A stretch of 64,000 nucleotides of DNA. Origin: an uncultured Cellulophaga sp. (GTDB lineage Bacteria > Bacteroidota > Bacteroidia > Flavobacteriales > Flavobacteriaceae). The stretch lies in contig CANLOV010000005.1 in NCBI GenBank assembly GCA_947492955.1, forward strand, positions 232,646-296,645, written 5' to 3'. The notes beneath the pieces were generated by a model. It was not told the origin of the DNA, made no database searches, and saw only the letters and a program-made list of their open reading frames with translations. Below are positions 62,001 to 64,000 of this stretch, one piece after another (position 1 is the first letter of the stretch; every line of letters starts with the position of its first letter). A program made the position numbers and the translations under genes.

Positions 62001-62445
62001 TAAAACAGCTATAGGAAATAATTCTTTAGAGAATAAAATAGAATATATAAATTATGATGATAAGGGTAATATATTAGAAACTAAAAATATGGAAACAGGA
62101 GTACATACCACCTATATATGGGGGTATAACCAAACGTATCCTATTGCAAAAATATACAATGCAACAAATAGTCAAATATTAGCACTTTCAGAGTTTTCTA
62201 CACTTAACATAAGTAATGGTTTAAGTACTTCTCAAGAAACAGCATTAAGAAGCCATACAAGTTTAAAAGAAGCTATGGTAACTACCTATACTTATAAAGA
62301 CCTTGTAGGAATAGCATCTATAACAGATCCAAGAGGTAAAACTACAAGCTACCATTACGATAGTTTTAATCGTTTAGAGTATATAACAGATTACGAAGGT
62401 AAAGTAGTGTCTAAAAACGAATATCATTATAAAAACCAACAATAG
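59026..62445 (+). CDS. YD-repeat (RHS-like) secreted protein
   Basis: 1139 aa with a hydrophobic signal-like N-terminus. The N-terminal module ([39 protein letters not shown]) with [27 protein letters not shown] is typical of flavobacterial YD proteins. Tyr/Asp-rich repeats occur from about 800 to the end ([49 protein letters not shown]). There is no variable C-terminal toxin domain; the protein stops after the last repeat. Confidence 0.85.
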   Translation: [1139 protein letters not shown]

Positions 62446-62453
62446 TAATAATT

Positions 62454-64000
62454 ATGAAATATATTGTAAATAATAAAGTTCGCTTTGTTTGTTGTTTATT
62501 ACTATTGGCAGCAAATCTATTATCAGCTCAGTATTCACTTACGGGGCCAACAGAAAATCTTGTCCAGGGACAGACATATACTTATGTTATACAAGGAGAT
62601 ATTAGCGCTATTAATAACACGGTTTGGTTTCCAGTAGAATTTGTTACTATTGTTTCTGAAAGTGGTAGTTCTGTAGATGTTCAATGGACAGGAATCGAAT
62701 ATGGGTATTTTAGCGTAAAGATTACAGATTTTGATGGTAACATCTATAATACCGATGTTACAGTAGAAGGGATTAGTTTGCCATCTGTTCCTGCTACTCC
62801 ATCTGCTCCTACTATACAGCGTATTAATTGCGGCAATACAGTATTAGCAAGGAGTAATCCTCCTAGCGGTGTTACTTGGTACTGGCAAAGTAGTCCTAAC
62901 GGAGAAAGTATAGCAAACTCTTCTGCTACTATAAGTTTATCAGAAGATACCATTTATTATTTAAGAGCAAGAAATAATAGCTCAGGTATATGGAGTGCTA
63001 GTTCTAGTAGTAAAAGCTATAGCATAAAATCGATTCCAAGTACACCTCCAGTTCCTTCTGTACAAAACAATTGTGGAAACAGTGTGTTAACAAGAAATAA
63101 CCCTCCTAGTGGTGTTACATGGTATTGGCAAAGCAGTGCTAGTGGAGTAAGCACTGCAAATTCTTCGGCATCTATAACAAGAACTAGCGGAAGCACTTAT
63201 TATATAAGAGCTAGGAGCAGTGAGGGTTGTTGGGGAAGTGCCAGAAGAGTAAATTATAATATAATATCTGTTCCAAATACTCCTCCTGCTCCCTTAGTAA
63301 CAAATAACTGTGGTAGTACTGAATTTACTAGAGGTACACCGCCAAGTGGTGTTACTTGGTATTGGCAAAATACCCCATATGAAACTAGTACTTCTAATTC
63401 TTCTGTTACAATAAGTGTAGATGTTAATACATATGATTCCTATTTTTTAAGGGGATTTAATAATAGTTCGGGTTGTTGGGGAGAAGCGGTTTATGTTGAT
63501 TTTTCTCATAATCAAACTCCAGAGATTCCACCGGTTCCTTCTGTACAAAACAATTGTGGTAGTAGTGTATTAACAAGAAGTACTCCTCCTAGTGGTGTTA
63601 CCTGGTATTGGCAAAGTAGTGCTAGCGGAAAAAGTACATCAAATTCTTCGGCATCTATAACAAGAACTAGCGGAAGCACTTATTATATAAGAGCTAGGAG
63701 TAGTGAGGGTTGTTGGGGAAATGTCAGAAGCGTAAATTATAATGTAACATCGGTTCCTGGTACACCAGCAGTTCCTTCTGTACAAAATAATTGTGGTAGT
63801 AGTGTATTAACAAGAAGTACTCCTCCTAGTGGTGTTACCTGGTATTGGCAAAGTAGTGCTAGTGGAGAGAGCATATTAAATTCTTCGGCATCTATAACAA
63901 GAACTAGCGGAAGCACCTATTATCTAAGAGCTAGGAGTAGTGGTGGCTGTTGGGGAAATGCCAGAACTGTAAATTATAATGTAACATCGGTTCCCGGTAC
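62454..64000 (+). CDS. Ig-like tandem-repeat surface protein (partial, runs off right edge)
   Basis: At least 515 codons from the ATG at 62454, open to the end of the window. A signal peptide (FVCCLLLLAANLLSAQ) and an N-terminal Ig-like domain (YSLTGPTENLVQGQTYTYVI) precede five tandem units of 79-82 residues with the core NCG-x-SVLTR-x2-PPSGVTWYWQSS and STYYIRARS-x-GCWG. Two Cys per unit may form a disulfide. It lies 8 bp after the YD-repeat gene. Flavobacterial proteins with this start often continue into YD repeats, so this may be a second, larger YD protein. Confidence 0.82.
   Translation, partial: MKYIVNNKVRFVCCLLLLAANLLSAQYSLTGPTENLVQGQTYTYVIQGDISAINNTVWFPVEFVTIVSESGSSVDVQWTGIEYGYFSVKITDFDGNIYNTDVTVEGISLPSVPATPSAPTIQRINCGNTVLARSNPPSGVTWYWQSSPNGESIANSSATISLSEDTIYYLRARNNSSGIWSASSSSKSYSIKSIPSTPPVPSVQNNCGNSVLTRNNPPSGVTWYWQSSASGVSTANSSASITRTSGSTYYIRARSSEGCWGSARRVNYNIISVPNTPPAPLVTNNCGSTEFTRGTPPSGVTWYWQNTPYETSTSNSSVTISVDVNTYDSYFLRGFNNSSGCWGEAVYVDFSHNQTPEIPPVPSVQNNCGSSVLTRSTPPSGVTWYWQSSASGKSTSNSSASITRTSGSTYYIRARSSEGCWGNVRSVNYNVTSVPGTPAVPSVQNNCGSSVLTRSTPPSGVTWYWQSSASGESILNSSASITRTSGSTYYLRARSSGGCWGNARTVNYNVTSVPG
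62805..64000 (+). repeat. Five tandem ~237-246-bp coding repeats
   Basis: Unit starts at 62805, 63051, 63288, 63534 and 63771 (spacings 246, 237, 246, 237 bp). Units 2, 4 and 5 are close to identical at DNA level; units 1 and 3 are diverged. The array continues past the window. Confidence 0.88.

Noticed and set aside
59026..62445. Polymorphic RHS toxin
   Set aside because: No hypervariable C-terminal toxin domain or immunity gene follows; the protein ends in YD repeats.
62805..64000. CRISPR-like repeat array
   Set aside because: The repeats are about 240 bp, in-frame and coding for Ig-like domains, without spacers.

Overview
The window is AT-rich DNA from a member of the Bacteroidota, almost certainly a Flavobacteriaceae. 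The evidence is TAnnTTTG-type -7 promoter boxes (several with a TTTG box 20 bp upstream), the gene linkage rnpA - S41 protease, Bacteroidota lipoproteins, TonB receptors with an N-terminal carboxypeptidase-regulatory-like domain, YD-repeat surface proteins, and a flavobacterial lycopene cyclase. No genus is assigned.

Left chromosomal flank (1-14468): the N-terminus of a membrane sensor runs off the edge; then a cation/proton antiporter, an MBL-fold hydrolase, a lipoprotein subtilase, an M1 aminopeptidase, rnpA with an S41 protease, and an OmpA-family protein. A four-gene operon follows, encoding a coiled-coil protein, a roadblock-like partner candidate, a Rab/Ras-like small GTPase and a hybrid histidine kinase.

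Integrated island (14469-37667, about 23.2 kb): it sits in the 3' part of a tRNA-Asn(GTT) gene and is bounded by 47-bp direct repeats (attL/attR). The minus-strand right module has integrase, excisionase-like HTH, Rep-like protein, RecA-like ATPase and DUF3871 protein. The left end has a RadC-type JAB protein and small unknowns. The plus-strand centre is a dense defence cargo: an XRE regulator and type III restriction-modification (mod/res), interrupted by a small membrane gene and a DUF3800 + unknown pair; a Hachiman/AbpAB-like nuclease-helicase pair; and a poorly known nuclease group (LEM-3-type GIY-YIG, an unknown, DUF2779). It ends with small membrane proteins and an R-STS-ExE ADP-ribosyltransferase whose reading frame starts without an ATG across an A8 tract. 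No relaxase, type IV secretion or phage structural gene is recognisable, so the element looks non-conjugative. Paired copies of a 23-bp repeat holding two ATGTTTGACC units lie just inside both ends and are probably recombination accessory sites.

Right chromosomal flank (37668-64000): rseP, a SCO copper chaperone, two unknown secreted proteins, the feoA-feoB-Cys-rich ferrous iron operon, a large secreted carboxypeptidase-regulatory-like protein, a DUF423 protein, an ArsR/SRPBCC pair with two clear operators around its promoter, and a DtxR-family regulator with a Mn/Zn/Fe ABC importer divergent from a TonB receptor that carries a CxxC plug. Lycopene cyclase follows, then a surface-protein cluster: a tail-fibre-like coiled-coil protein, a YD-repeat protein, and the start of a protein with tandem Ig-like repeats of about 79-82 residues that continues past the window.
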